Source: Shewanella donghaensis
GTDB taxonomy: Bacteria > Pseudomonadota > Gammaproteobacteria > Enterobacterales > Shewanellaceae
Length of the DNA stretch: 64,000 nucleotides
NCBI RefSeq assembly: GCF_007567505.1
Contig: NZ_CP041783.1
Location: forward strand, 1-64,000
Reading direction: 5' to 3'
The notes under the pieces are model-generated. The model saw only the letters and a program-made list of their open reading frames with translations. It ran no database searches and had not been told where the DNA came from. A program made the position numbers and the translations under genes. Positions 8,581 through 17,919 of this stretch are shown here, in pieces; position 1 is the stretch's first letter, and each line of letters starts with the position of its first letter.

Positions 8581-10656
8581 CTATTCAATAACTTTTCGAA
8601 ATGGTGGAAGGGCATCGAGTAATGATTTCCCATAACGCTTAGTAACAAGACGCCTATCTAGGATAGTGACTCGACCATAGTCGTCTTCTTTACGCAGTAA
8701 TCTACCACAACTTTGAATCAATTTGCGTGAAGCATCCGGAATGGTCAATTGCATAAACGGATTACCCCCCTTACTTTTAATATATTCAGCATGAGCTTGC
8801 TCAACAGGTGAGGTTGGTACGGCAAAAGGAAGTTTAGTCACAATTAAGTTGGTTAGGTAATCTCCGGGTAAATCTAACCCTTCAGAAAAACTGCCTGTAC
8901 CAAAGATGATGCTGGCTTTACCTGCATCACAACGTGCTTTATGTTGAGTTAAAATCTGTTGCCTTGGCATCGTGCCTTGAACAAATAACTGCTCTTTTGG
9001 CATTTTACCAATCACTTGATCGGTTACTTTCTCCATTTGCCAATAAGAAGCAAACAATACTAAGGTGGCCATTTCATCTTCTACCAACGCTAATATTTGC
9101 TCTGCAAGCTCATCAGTAAACGCTTCATCTGTAGGTTCATTTCTCATTTGAGGTAAAAACAATGTGGCATTATTTTGATAATCAAATGGTGATAATAACG
9201 CTAAAAAGCGACTTCCGTCATTGAGTGATAAGCCAACTTGATGTGCAAAGTGGTTAAAGTTATTAAGTGCTCGTAACGTTGCGCTGCAAAGCACTACGCC
9301 AGCAGCTTTTTGCCAAAGCATTGACTCCAGCATGAAACCGACTTCAATCGGGGAGGCGCAAAAAAGATAATCTTGCTGCTTACCGGTAATTAATTCAGCC
9401 CAGCGAGCCATAGGCGCGCCTTTCTTTGAGTCTTCCTTTGCTAGCATTTTCCAGAGTTTGTGTAAGTTTTCTAAACGTTGGTGAATAAAGCCTGCTTCTG
9501 ACATTACTGTTTCAGATTGATGTTTAGGTAATTCACCATCTTTAATCGCTTCACTCAAGACTGACTGGATTTTATTAAACTGTTTTAAGGCTGAGTTTGA
9601 TGCAGTAGCTAAGTTCTCGGCTTGTATGAGTAATGATTCTGGTAGTTTACCGTTTTCAAATCGTAACCGAGTCTCAGGGTTTGCAAACAGTTGCGGCTGA
9701 GTGTCACAAAAATGCGCTACTTGATTTAGTTGAGTGACTAAATCGTTGATGTGATCAAGCATTGCCTGAACAGGGGCAATAATGTGGGTGGTTTTTAATT
9801 GATTTTGTAATTTAGAACAGGTTTTGGCTGATTTTTCTAACCAATCACTGGCACCACGTAAGGTCGCTTGTGCACTTGAAAAATCCCGCGCCACGGAGGG
9901 AAGGTGATGTGCTTCATCTATGACATAAAACATATCTTCAGGATCCGGCAAGATAACACCACCACCAAGCTCCAAATCGGCAAACAATAAACTGTGATTT
10001 ACAATTAATACATCCCAAGTTTCAACATCTTCACGGGCTTTGTGGAATGGACAATTATGATGACTGGAAAGTTGACGATGACAGCTGTGTTTGTCGCAAC
10101 AAATTTGTTGCCATAAAAAATCCGGTACAGGGTGTTCTAGCGTATCAATTTCACCATTCCACTTCTTGTCGTGGTAATCCTTATGGATCTTTTTGAGTTG
10201 ATCGATTTGGCTTTGATCAGGCTTTGTCTGCCACATTGCCATTTGAGACGTATCTTCAGGACCAATCATGGCTTCAAGTTTGGCTAAACAAACATAACGT
10301 TGACGACCTTTGACTAACCCAAATTTAAAATCAACCCCAGACTGTTGAAGAAAGAAGGGTAAATCTTTGTGGAGCAGTTGTTCTTGCAAAGCGACTGTTG
10401 CTGTAGCGATACAAACTTTTTTCTTACTCGCTAAAGCCAAAGGAATAGTACCAAGAATGTAAGATAATGATTTACCAATACCAGTGCCTGCTTCGCAAAC
10501 CATAATTCTGCGTTGCTTGTCATAATCACCGGCAAGGGTTTTCGATATCTCCGCAACCATATAGTTTTGTTCGCGACGAGAGCGAAAATTTGGCATGGCT
10601 GTTGAGATATCTTTATAGATAGTGCGGATCTGACTTTTTACATTATCGGTTAACAT
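8581..10656 (-). CDS. dinG: DinG, damage-inducible 5'-3' ATP-dependent DNA helicase
   Basis: Iron-sulfur superfamily 2 helicase that resolves R-loops and forked structures after DNA damage. Visible motifs are Walker A EAGTGIGKS (residues 55-63), a cysteine cluster for a [4Fe-4S] cluster (Cys123, Cys186/187, Cys192, Cys202), DEAH box DEAHHLPS near 247-254, and C-terminal motif VI QSCGRLLRKEDDYGRV. At 691 residues it is slightly shorter than E. coli DinG (716). The ATG at 10656 follows TAGGACAACC. The upstream region shared with polB contains a canonical LexA box (10709-10724), so SOS control is expected. First gene of the leftward run dinG-TSUP-priC-DUF2057-HDAC-comFB. Confidence 0.95.
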   Translation of the reverse strand: MLTDNVKSQIRTIYKDISTAMPNFRSRREQNYMVAEISKTLAGDYDKQRRIMVCEAGTGIGKSLSYILGTIPLALASKKKVCIATATVALQEQLLHKDLPFFLQQSGVDFKFGLVKGRQRYVCLAKLEAMIGPEDTSQMAMWQTKPDQSQIDQLKKIHKDYHDKKWNGEIDTLEHPVPDFLWQQICCDKHSCHRQLSSHHNCPFHKAREDVETWDVLIVNHSLLFADLELGGGVILPDPEDMFYVIDEAHHLPSVARDFSSAQATLRGASDWLEKSAKTCSKLQNQLKTTHIIAPVQAMLDHINDLVTQLNQVAHFCDTQPQLFANPETRLRFENGKLPESLLIQAENLATASNSALKQFNKIQSVLSEAIKDGELPKHQSETVMSEAGFIHQRLENLHKLWKMLAKEDSKKGAPMARWAELITGKQQDYLFCASPIEVGFMLESMLWQKAAGVVLCSATLRALNNFNHFAHQVGLSLNDGSRFLALLSPFDYQNNATLFLPQMRNEPTDEAFTDELAEQILALVEDEMATLVLFASYWQMEKVTDQVIGKMPKEQLFVQGTMPRQQILTQHKARCDAGKASIIFGTGSFSEGLDLPGDYLTNLIVTKLPFAVPTSPVEQAHAEYIKSKGGNPFMQLTIPDASRKLIQSCGRLLRKEDDYGRVTILDRRLVTKRYGKSLLDALPPFRKVIE

Positions 10657-10708
10657 GGTTGTCCTATTCGCATTCTTTGGTTACTTTTTTGGTATTCACT
10701 GTTATATG

Positions 10709-10724
10709 CTGTACATAATAACAG
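10709..10724. promoter_or_regulatory. LexA (SOS) box shared by dinG and polB
   Basis: CTGTACATAATAACAG fits the LexA consensus CTGT-N8-ACAG exactly in both arms. It lies in the 107-bp space between the divergent dinG and polB starts, 52 bp from dinG and 39 bp from the preferred polB start. Both genes are SOS-induced in E. coli, so one operator probably represses both. Confidence 0.9.
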
Positions 10725-10763
10725 TGAATTGAATTGCACGAAATATTTAATCGAGCCATTAAT

Positions 10764-13124
10764 ATGACAGCAACAAAAAATAATATGACAACCATCAAAG
10801 GGCGAGTGCTGACAAGGCATTCAGCTTTCCGTGATGGAAGATTAGTGCTGCAATATTATTTGAAAACAGCAGTTGGGGCAGTTTTAATAGAGGTAGAAGC
10901 TGCAGAAGTTGTCTGTTTTTGTCGTCAAGCCGACATGGCAATAATAAATGGACACATAAAACAGGCTATAAGAATAGAGCCTGTTCAACTCAAAAATTTC
11001 AAACATGAGGACATCGCGTGTATTTACCTAAAGTCGCCAAGTATACAAAGGCAACTTATGCGTATTGCAAATGATTTCGGCATCGAGATTTATGAGGCTG
11101 ACATAAGAGCTGAACAGCGTTTTTTGATTGAACGATTTATAGCCTTCGATGCTGAATTTATTGTTACTGAAACACAAAATAATAATATGTTACCTATTTT
11201 TAATGCGGTTAAAGCAAGAACAACGGTAAGTGACATCAAGTTATCAATGATTTCTTTAGACTTTGAATGCAGTCCAACAGGAGAATTATATTCAGTAGGC
11301 TTGTATGGCGAAGATTACCAGCTAGTCATCATGGTTGGTGACAAAGAGGAATCTGAAAACTATATCCAATGGGTATCGAATGAAGTTGAATTAATTCATC
11401 GGCTCATTGAGTGGTTTAGTGAATATGATCCTGATGTCATCATTGGCTGGGCTGTGGTGACGTTTGATTTAGCGTTACTTTATAAGCGCTGTTTGCAGCA
11501 TCATATTCCTTTAAAAATTGGTAGAGGTGGAACCTTATTATCGTGGAAAGTAGAAGATAAGTATCGTCCTGAAACACTGTCGTTACCCGGTCGAGTCGTT
11601 TTAGATGGTATTGATTGGATTAAAGCGGCCTTTTATCAGTTTGAACGTTACTCCCTAGAACATGTATCACAACACTTATTAAGTGAAGGCAAGGCGATTG
11701 ACCATGTAGAAAACCGTGGTCAGGAAATTTGTCATTTATTTGAACGTGATAAACCTGCCTTAGCATTTTATAACTTAACGGATTGTCGCTTAGTTTGGGA
11801 CATTTTCGAAAAAACACAATTGTTAGCTTTTGCTATAGAACGTGCCAAACTAACCGGTTTAGAGTTCGGTCGCGTAGGGGCTTCTGTCGCAGCCTTTAAT
11901 AACCTGTATCTGCCACATTTACATCGAAGTGGTTTTGTGGCTCCAGGGCATCCTGCAAGTGATGGTTTAGAGTCTCCTGGTGGTTACGTGATGGACTCTA
12001 TTCCGGGCTTCTATAAAGATGTGTTAGTTTTGGATTTTAAAAGCCTATATCCTTCAATCATTCGCACCTTTCTTATCGATCCTAAAGGCTTAGTGGTGGC
12101 ACAAAATGAACCTGCTGAGAAAACTGTACCAGGTTTTTTAAATGCCACCTTTAGCCGTGAATCGCCAATACTTCCTCAACTTATTGCTTCACTTTCGGAG
12201 CAACGCGAGCAAGCTAAAAAGCACAGTAATCAACCTCTTTCCCAAGCAATAAAAATAATAATGAACTCGCTCTATGGGGTTTTAGGGTCGCGTGGATGTG
12301 TATTTCACGATGCAAAGCTTGCAAGTTCAATCACTATGCGCGGCCATCAAATAATGAAGCAAACTAAAGCTTGGATTGAAGAGTTAGGCTACAAAGTTAT
12401 TTATGGCGATACGGATTCTACATTCGTGTGGCTAGGTGAAAATCATCAAATTAAAGATATTGATGAACTAGGGAATCGCTTAGCTGCAAGTGTGACTGAT
12501 AAATGGAACTCCTATTGTTTTGAAGAATTTAAAGTAGAAAGCTTTTTGGAGTTAGAATTTGAAAGTCATTTTCATCAATTTGTAATGCCAACTTTAAGAG
12601 GATCTGAAGCTGGCAGTAAAAAGCGCTATGTCGGTGCAACTGCTGATGAAGAAGGGCAACTTAAGCTGACTTTTAAGGGAATGGAACAAGTCAGAAGTGA
12701 TTGGAGTCCATTAGCGAGAAGGATGCAATATCATTTGTATTTGCTACTGTTTACCAAAGGGGATGTAAAAGCTTATCTAGTAGAGCAATTAAATAAGCTT
12801 AAATGTGGTGATTTTGATGATGAGTTAGTGTTTAGAAAACGATTGAAAAGAAATATCGAAGACTACACCGCTAAATCTTCACCCCATGTAAAAGCTGCGA
12901 CTCGATTGTGTCAAATCACCGGTAATTCAGATAGGGGTAAAAGAGGAACAACCATTTCATACCGAATGACATTAAATGGCGCACAACCATTAGAAGCGTT
13001 GAAAGAATCAATAGATTACGAGTATTACTTAGAGAAGCAAATAAAGCCTATTGCTGAGCCCGTAATGGGATTGATAGGAGAAAGTTTTGAAAGCTTAACC
13101 AGTAACCAAATGTTGTTAATTTAA
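10764..13124 (+). CDS. polB: DNA polymerase II (family B)
   Basis: SOS-inducible proofreading polymerase for replication restart and lesion bypass, about 786 residues (E. coli 783). Polymerase motifs are intact: DFKSLYPSII (motif A), KIIMNSLYGVLGSRG (motif B) and YGDTDSTF (motif C). The exonuclease domain has Exo I DFE (in SLDFECSPTG) and Exo III YNLTDCRLV, but Exo II reads GWAVVTFD where the family has GWNVVQFD: the catalytic Asp is kept and the conserved Asn is Ala. The start is set at ATG 10764; a TTG 30 bp upstream and an ATG 24 bp downstream are in frame. Its promoter region carries the LexA box shared with dinG. Confidence 0.95.
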   Translation: MTATKNNMTTIKGRVLTRHSAFRDGRLVLQYYLKTAVGAVLIEVEAAEVVCFCRQADMAIINGHIKQAIRIEPVQLKNFKHEDIACIYLKSPSIQRQLMRIANDFGIEIYEADIRAEQRFLIERFIAFDAEFIVTETQNNNMLPIFNAVKARTTVSDIKLSMISLDFECSPTGELYSVGLYGEDYQLVIMVGDKEESENYIQWVSNEVELIHRLIEWFSEYDPDVIIGWAVVTFDLALLYKRCLQHHIPLKIGRGGTLLSWKVEDKYRPETLSLPGRVVLDGIDWIKAAFYQFERYSLEHVSQHLLSEGKAIDHVENRGQEICHLFERDKPALAFYNLTDCRLVWDIFEKTQLLAFAIERAKLTGLEFGRVGASVAAFNNLYLPHLHRSGFVAPGHPASDGLESPGGYVMDSIPGFYKDVLVLDFKSLYPSIIRTFLIDPKGLVVAQNEPAEKTVPGFLNATFSRESPILPQLIASLSEQREQAKKHSNQPLSQAIKIIMNSLYGVLGSRGCVFHDAKLASSITMRGHQIMKQTKAWIEELGYKVIYGDTDSTFVWLGENHQIKDIDELGNRLAASVTDKWNSYCFEEFKVESFLELEFESHFHQFVMPTLRGSEAGSKKRYVGATADEEGQLKLTFKGMEQVRSDWSPLARRMQYHLYLLLFTKGDVKAYLVEQLNKLKCGDFDDELVFRKRLKRNIEDYTAKSSPHVKAATRLCQITGNSDRGKRGTTISYRMTLNGAQPLEALKESIDYEYYLEKQIKPIAEPVMGLIGESFESLTSNQMLLI

Positions 13125-13347
13125 TGTAAAAATATAATTGTCTTTATGGTTAATCGTTACTATTTTTATACTGTTTCGTGGTTTGATGTGCTGTTTGATG
13201 TATTTATTTGGTTTATTCTAGCGGAAAACACTCCTATATCTTTGTTGCTAGTGATTTCAACATGCTAGCCTTTGATGAAAGGATAATATAAATAAAATGG
13301 ATTGCTATCAGAATTATGATGAAAATGAAATGGGAAGGTTTAGCTCG

Positions 13348-14541
13348 ATGAAAAAAACTTTAATAGCATCAACACTTGCAGCTGTAATGTTCGTACCAAC
13401 AGCGTCAGCTATCGAAATCTACAAAGATGACAAAAACTCAGTAGAAATTGGCGGCTTCATTGATGCCCGTGTTTATCACGGTCAGGATACAACTGAAGTA
13501 GTAAATGGCGCATCTCGTATTAATTTCGGTTTTGATCGCCAAATGGGTGACGGCTGGAATACATTTGCCAAGCTAGAGTGGGGTGTTAACCCTTTCGGTG
13601 ATAGTAAAATTCAATATAACAATGATCAATTGTCTTATGAAAACGGCGATTTCTTAGCAAACCGTTTAGGTTATGTTGGTGTTAATCATGACACATACGG
13701 CTCTTTAACAATCGGTAAGCAATGGGGTGCTTGGTACGATGTCGTTTACAATACCAACTATGGTTTTGTATGGGATGGTGATGCGTCTGGTACATACACA
13801 TACAATAAAGGTGATGGTTCTGTAAATGGTACAGGGCGTGGCGACAAAACTGTCCAGTACCGTAATGCATTCGGTGACTTTAGTTTTGCAGTTCAAACAC
13901 AGTTAAAGCAAGATTCGTTTGATATTATTGAAGATGAAGATTTCAATCCTATTTTACCTGGCAGTAATTTTGTGTCAGCATTTTCTCCACAAACAATAAC
14001 AACAGTTGAGTACAACAACACATATGGTTTGGCTTTAACATATGATGTTACTGATTCACTGACATTGACTGCTGGTTTTAACGCAGGTGAATTTGATGCT
14101 ACGACTTCTGATGGCAGAGGTTTTACAGAAACTGATTCAATCTATGGTTTCGGTGTGACGTTTGGCGGTTGGGATGCTGAAGGTTTATACGCTGCTGCAA
14201 ACTATAGCAAACAAGAAAACCACGATACAGATAACATCGGTCGTTTGATCTCAGAAGCATACGGTGTTGAAACATTAGTTTCTTACCGCTTTGATAACAA
14301 TATTCGTGCATTCCTTTCATACAACATCTTAGATGCGGGTGATGAATATAAAGCACAATATGAAGGTGACAGCTTTAAGCGTCAATTTACAGTAGCAGGC
14401 TTACATTACATTTGGGATGCCAACACTGTAATCTATTTAGAAGGCCGTATTGATAACAGTGATTTCACGGGTAGTGAAGAAGATGCTATGAAGTTATCAG
14501 ATGATAACGGTATCGGTTTTGGTATTCGCTATACTTTGTAA
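13348..14541 (+). CDS. Trimeric OmpC-like outer-membrane porin
   Basis: General diffusion porin, about 397 residues. The signal peptide MKKTLIASTLAAVMFVPTASA is followed by an acidic, aromatic beta-strand series from EIYKDDKNSVEIGGFIDARV to a C-terminal strand ending GIGFGIRYTL. Features typical of gram-negative porins are GRINFGFDRQ-like second strands, LGYVGVNHDTYGSLTIGKQWGAWYD (strand plus constriction loop L3 start) and alternating hydrophobic residues. The start is set at the ATG before the signal peptide; the open frame extends 51 bp upstream without signal character. A strong terminator follows at 14563. It precedes a TonB-dependent receptor but is separately transcribed. Confidence 0.88.
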   Translation: MKKTLIASTLAAVMFVPTASAIEIYKDDKNSVEIGGFIDARVYHGQDTTEVVNGASRINFGFDRQMGDGWNTFAKLEWGVNPFGDSKIQYNNDQLSYENGDFLANRLGYVGVNHDTYGSLTIGKQWGAWYDVVYNTNYGFVWDGDASGTYTYNKGDGSVNGTGRGDKTVQYRNAFGDFSFAVQTQLKQDSFDIIEDEDFNPILPGSNFVSAFSPQTITTVEYNNTYGLALTYDVTDSLTLTAGFNAGEFDATTSDGRGFTETDSIYGFGVTFGGWDAEGLYAAANYSKQENHDTDNIGRLISEAYGVETLVSYRFDNNIRAFLSYNILDAGDEYKAQYEGDSFKRQFTVAGLHYIWDANTVIYLEGRIDNSDFTGSEEDAMKLSDDNGIGFGIRYTL

Positions 14542-14562
14542 TAGTACATAGAAAAAATAGAT

Positions 14563-14593
14563 AAAAAACACCCCGAGAGGGGTGTTTTTTTTT
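14563..14593 (+). terminator. Rho-independent terminator after the porin gene
   Basis: Twelve-base-pair stem AAAAAACACCCC/GGGGTGTTTTTT around a GAGA tetraloop, ending in a T tract. It lies 22 bp after the porin stop. Confidence 0.93.
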
Positions 14594-14989
14594 GCGTTTT
14601 ATAAATAAGTTTAAAATAAAATGTTAATTTATTGTTTGTTTTTTTCTTGGTTTTCATCGTTATGTCGATTCCGCTGTTTGAAAAAGAATCAATCGGAAAC
14701 AAAAAAGCAACAAAACTGTTTGTTTTATTTAGGTAAAAAATATCATTGTTATTCAAGGTGTTGCGATTCCTTGCTAGTGAATGAACCTGTTGATGTTCAT
14801 TATTATGGACGAAATGACCACAAAACACACATTAACTCCCAAAATGTTAATGAAACATATGTTGTATAAATGTTTTATTTGTGATTTTATTGCTCTTGAA
14901 ATGTAGCCATACGGTGTATGGCTTCGTTAACCAGCCTAAATGAATAAGGCTGGAAAAATAAGAAAGATATAAGTCCAGGGAGATTGACA
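14594..14989 (+). other. Long leader/promoter region of the TonB-dependent receptor gene
   Basis: About 400 bp without a supportable gene; the short open frames have no ribosome sites and AT-rich random composition. The 3' part contains two consecutive hairpins just upstream of the receptor: AGCCATAC/GTATGGCT with a 3-nt loop (14905-14923) and CCAGCCT/AGGCTGG with a 9-nt loop (14931-14953). The second ends 24 bp before the ribosome site CAGGGAGA (14976-14983). Neither has a T tract, so they are not plain terminators. No convincing Fur box is seen. Confidence 0.6.
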
Positions 14990-17842
14990 ATGCAAAAGAA
15001 TTTATTAGCTAAATCAGTGCGTCTAGCAATGATTAGTGGTGCAGCTGCGGCAGCATTTAGTTCACCAGTAGCTTTCGCTGCTGAAGAAGGCGAAAAAGTA
15101 GAACGTATCGAAGTTACCGGTTCACGTATTAAGCGTACCGATATCGAAACTTCTACTCCAGTTCATATTACAACTGCTGAAGATATTAAATTAGCCGGTT
15201 TTACCAATGTCGAAGACATTATGAATAACCTGCCACAAATTGAAACTTCAGAAAACTCACTTTCATCAAACGGCGCTTCTGGTACCGCGACACTTGATTT
15301 ACGTGGTTTGGGTGCTAACCGTACTCTAGTTCTTGTAAATGGTCGTCGTTTGCCGTCAGGTGGTGTTTACTCACAATCTCCTGATGTTAACCAAATTCCA
15401 GCTGCATTGATTAAACGTGTTGAAGTATTAACCGGTGGTGGTTCATCTACTTACGGTGCTGACGCTGTTGCGGGTGTTGTTAACTTTGTAATGAATGATG
15501 AATTTGAAGGCTTCCAAGTAAATGTTGGTGCTTCTGGTTATCAACATGATAATGATAACGGTTATATCCAAGGTTTGATGGATGAGAAGAACTTTGATTA
15601 TCCTACAGGTAGTTCAGGTATTGATGGTAAAACATTCAATATCGATGTCACTATGGGTAGTTCTTTTGCTGATGGTAAAGGTCATGCAACTGTTTACGCG
15701 ACTTGGAAAAAGACTGATGAGTTATTACAAGGTTCACGCGATTACTCTTCTTGTGCATTAAATGGTGCAGGTACTTCTTGTGGTGGTTCTGCTAACGCTG
15801 TAGTTCCAAACTTCTTCTTCTACCCAGTTGTAGATGGTGCAGTTGATTACGGCAATGAACTGTTTTGGGGCTTAAACGAAAATAATGGTTTCACTCCAGA
15901 TGATGGTTCAAACCGTTATAACTATGCTCCAGTTAACCATTTCCAACGTCCTGATGAACGTTACACAATGGGTGCGTTTGTTGATTATGAAGTAAACGAA
16001 AACTTCCACCCATATTTAGAAGTTTCGTACATGAATGATAATACTAATGCTCAAATTGCTGAGTCTGGTACATTCTTTAACGAAGAATATCTTTTAGATT
16101 TTAATAATCCTTTATTAAGCGATGGCCAAAAAACACAGTTACAAGATGCTTTCGGTATCGGTGCAGACGATCAATTTGTTGCATATATCGGTAAACGTAA
16201 CGTAGAGGGTGGTCCTCGTGCTTCATTACTAGAACATAACTCTTTCCGTATCGTAGTTGGTGCTGATGGTTACATTAATGATAACTGGTCATACGATGTA
16301 AGTTATGTACACGGTCAAACCAGTTCTCGTGCTGGCTATGTAAATGACTTCTTTGGTCCACGTATTGGTACAGCAATCGGCGCGATTGGTTCTGATGAAT
16401 GTACTGATGAATGTATTCCTTATGAAGTATTTACTTATAATGGTGTAACAGAAGAAGCAGCAGGCCAGTTAACTGGTACTGCGATGCTTTCTGGTGTAAC
16501 TACTCAAGTAGTTTACAACGCATTCGTAACTGGTGAGTTTGACTTTGCTTTACCTAGCTCTGAAAACCCAATTGCTGCAGTACTTGGTTTTGAAAGAAGA
16601 GAAGTTGAATTTGATAGACTTTCTGATGAAGTTTTCGAAAAAGGTCTACTACTTGGTCAGGGTGGTCCAACGCCAAGCCTGAATGGTGGTTATGATGTTA
16701 ATGAAATCTTTGGTGAATTAAGTATTCCTTTAGTTGAAGATGTATTCTTAATTGATAGCTTAATCTTAGAATTAGGTGGTCGTTATTCTGATTACAGTAC
16801 TTCAGGTAAAGAGCCAACTTACAAAGTCGGTATTGATTGGGGTGTACTCGAAAACTGGAAAGTTCGTGGTAGCTATAACCGTGCAATCCGTGCTCCAAAT
16901 GTTTCTGAGTTATTCTCTGCACAAAGTGTAGGTTTATGGAGTGGTGATGATCCTTGTACTGGTGCAACTCCTGCAGCAACAGCAGAACAGTGTGCTCGTT
17001 CAGGTGTAACTGCAGCTCAATACGGTAGTATCTCTGCTTCTCCAGCTGGTCAATATAATCAGTTTGGTGGTGGTAACCCGGAAGTTAAGCCTGAAACTGC
17101 AGATACTTATACAGTTGGTGTAGTTGGTCAACCGTTTGAGAGCTTAGGTTTTGCTCTTGATTACTGGGATATCGAAGTTACAGATGTAATTGGTACTCCT
17201 GGCGCGTCTCTATCTTTAGACGCATGTATTAATGATAATTTATTTTGTGATAGTGTAAATCGTAGTGCAGCCGGTAGCTTGTGGATTGGTGAAACTGGTT
17301 ATGTTTCTAACTTAACTTCAAACCTTGGTGGTCGTCATTGGCAAGGTGTTGATTTAAGTGCTAACCATGTTACAGATTTATTTGGCGGTACTTTATCTAC
17401 TAAATTAATTGGTAGTTATAATATTAAGAAAGAAGTTGAACCTGTATCAGGTCTAGATGAATTAACTTATGAATGTTCAGGCAACATCAGTGTAGATTGT
17501 TTTGCACAGCCTAAGTGGAGACATAACCTTTCAATCAGTTATGGTATGGACACTTGGTGGATGGCTACAGCTAAATGGCGTTACTATGGTGAAGTTGATT
17601 ACACATCAGCTAACCCAGTAGATACATTAGTTGCTGACGGTATCGATGCTCAAAACTACTTTGACTTAATCGGTACATTCTACATCACTGATAACTTATC
17701 TTTACAAGCTGGTGTTAATAACCTTCTTGATAAAGAGCCTCCAATGGTAGGTAATACACTATCGTCAAATGGTAACCAAGTTTCTGGTTTCTATGACACG
17801 TTAGGTCGTTACTTACATGCAAGTGCAACATTGAAGTTCTAA
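14990..17842 (+). CDS. TonB-dependent outer-membrane receptor (large, omega type)
   Basis: Active outer-membrane importer of about 950 residues driven by TonB-ExbBD. Signal peptide 1-31 (cut after FAFA-like PVAFA-A). The TonB box/plug start is EKVERIEVTGSRIKRTDIETSTPV; the plug continues with NLPQIETSENS, DLRGLGANRTLVLVNGRR and GGGSSTYGADAVAGVVNFVMN. The barrel includes RGSYNRAIRAPNVSELFS and NPEVKPETADTYTVG (receptor box III) and ends LGRYLHASATLKF with terminal Phe. This subtype often imports peptides, sugars or other organic nutrients rather than siderophores; the ligand is unknown. The start ATG follows CAGGGAGA. It lies upstream of a DUF547 protein and the TonB2-type operon, which may energise it. 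Confidence 0.93.
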   Translation: MQKNLLAKSVRLAMISGAAAAAFSSPVAFAAEEGEKVERIEVTGSRIKRTDIETSTPVHITTAEDIKLAGFTNVEDIMNNLPQIETSENSLSSNGASGTATLDLRGLGANRTLVLVNGRRLPSGGVYSQSPDVNQIPAALIKRVEVLTGGGSSTYGADAVAGVVNFVMNDEFEGFQVNVGASGYQHDNDNGYIQGLMDEKNFDYPTGSSGIDGKTFNIDVTMGSSFADGKGHATVYATWKKTDELLQGSRDYSSCALNGAGTSCGGSANAVVPNFFFYPVVDGAVDYGNELFWGLNENNGFTPDDGSNRYNYAPVNHFQRPDERYTMGAFVDYEVNENFHPYLEVSYMNDNTNAQIAESGTFFNEEYLLDFNNPLLSDGQKTQLQDAFGIGADDQFVAYIGKRNVEGGPRASLLEHNSFRIVVGADGYINDNWSYDVSYVHGQTSSRAGYVNDFFGPRIGTAIGAIGSDECTDECIPYEVFTYNGVTEEAAGQLTGTAMLSGVTTQVVYNAFVTGEFDFALPSSENPIAAVLGFERREVEFDRLSDEVFEKGLLLGQGGPTPSLNGGYDVNEIFGELSIPLVEDVFLIDSLILELGGRYSDYSTSGKEPTYKVGIDWGVLENWKVRGSYNRAIRAPNVSELFSAQSVGLWSGDDPCTGATPAATAEQCARSGVTAAQYGSISASPAGQYNQFGGGNPEVKPETADTYTVGVVGQPFESLGFALDYWDIEVTDVIGTPGASLSLDACINDNLFCDSVNRSAAGSLWIGETGYVSNLTSNLGGRHWQGVDLSANHVTDLFGGTLSTKLIGSYNIKKEVEPVSGLDELTYECSGNISVDCFAQPKWRHNLSISYGMDTWWMATAKWRYYGEVDYTSANPVDTLVADGIDAQNYFDLIGTFYITDNLSLQAGVNNLLDKEPPMVGNTLSSNGNQVSGFYDTLGRYLHASATLKF

Positions 17843-17868
17843 AATTATTGTATAAATATTTTCATTGA

Positions 17869-17896
17869 TAAATGGCCTCTTATGAGGCCATTTTTA
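17869..17896 (+). terminator. Terminator after the TonB-dependent receptor gene
   Basis: Perfect ten-base-pair stem AAATGGCCTC/GAGGCCATTT with TTAT loop followed by TT and an AT-rich tail, 26 bp after the receptor stop. It may give partial read-through into the DUF547 gene, whose start is only about 24 bp further. Confidence 0.8.
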
Positions 17897-17919
17897 TTTA
17901 AAACAGAATGGATTCAATT

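Noticed and set aside
14529..14869. Open frames on both strands in the porin-receptor gap
   Set aside because: They include the porin terminator or very AT-rich sequence, have no recognisable domain and poor starts.
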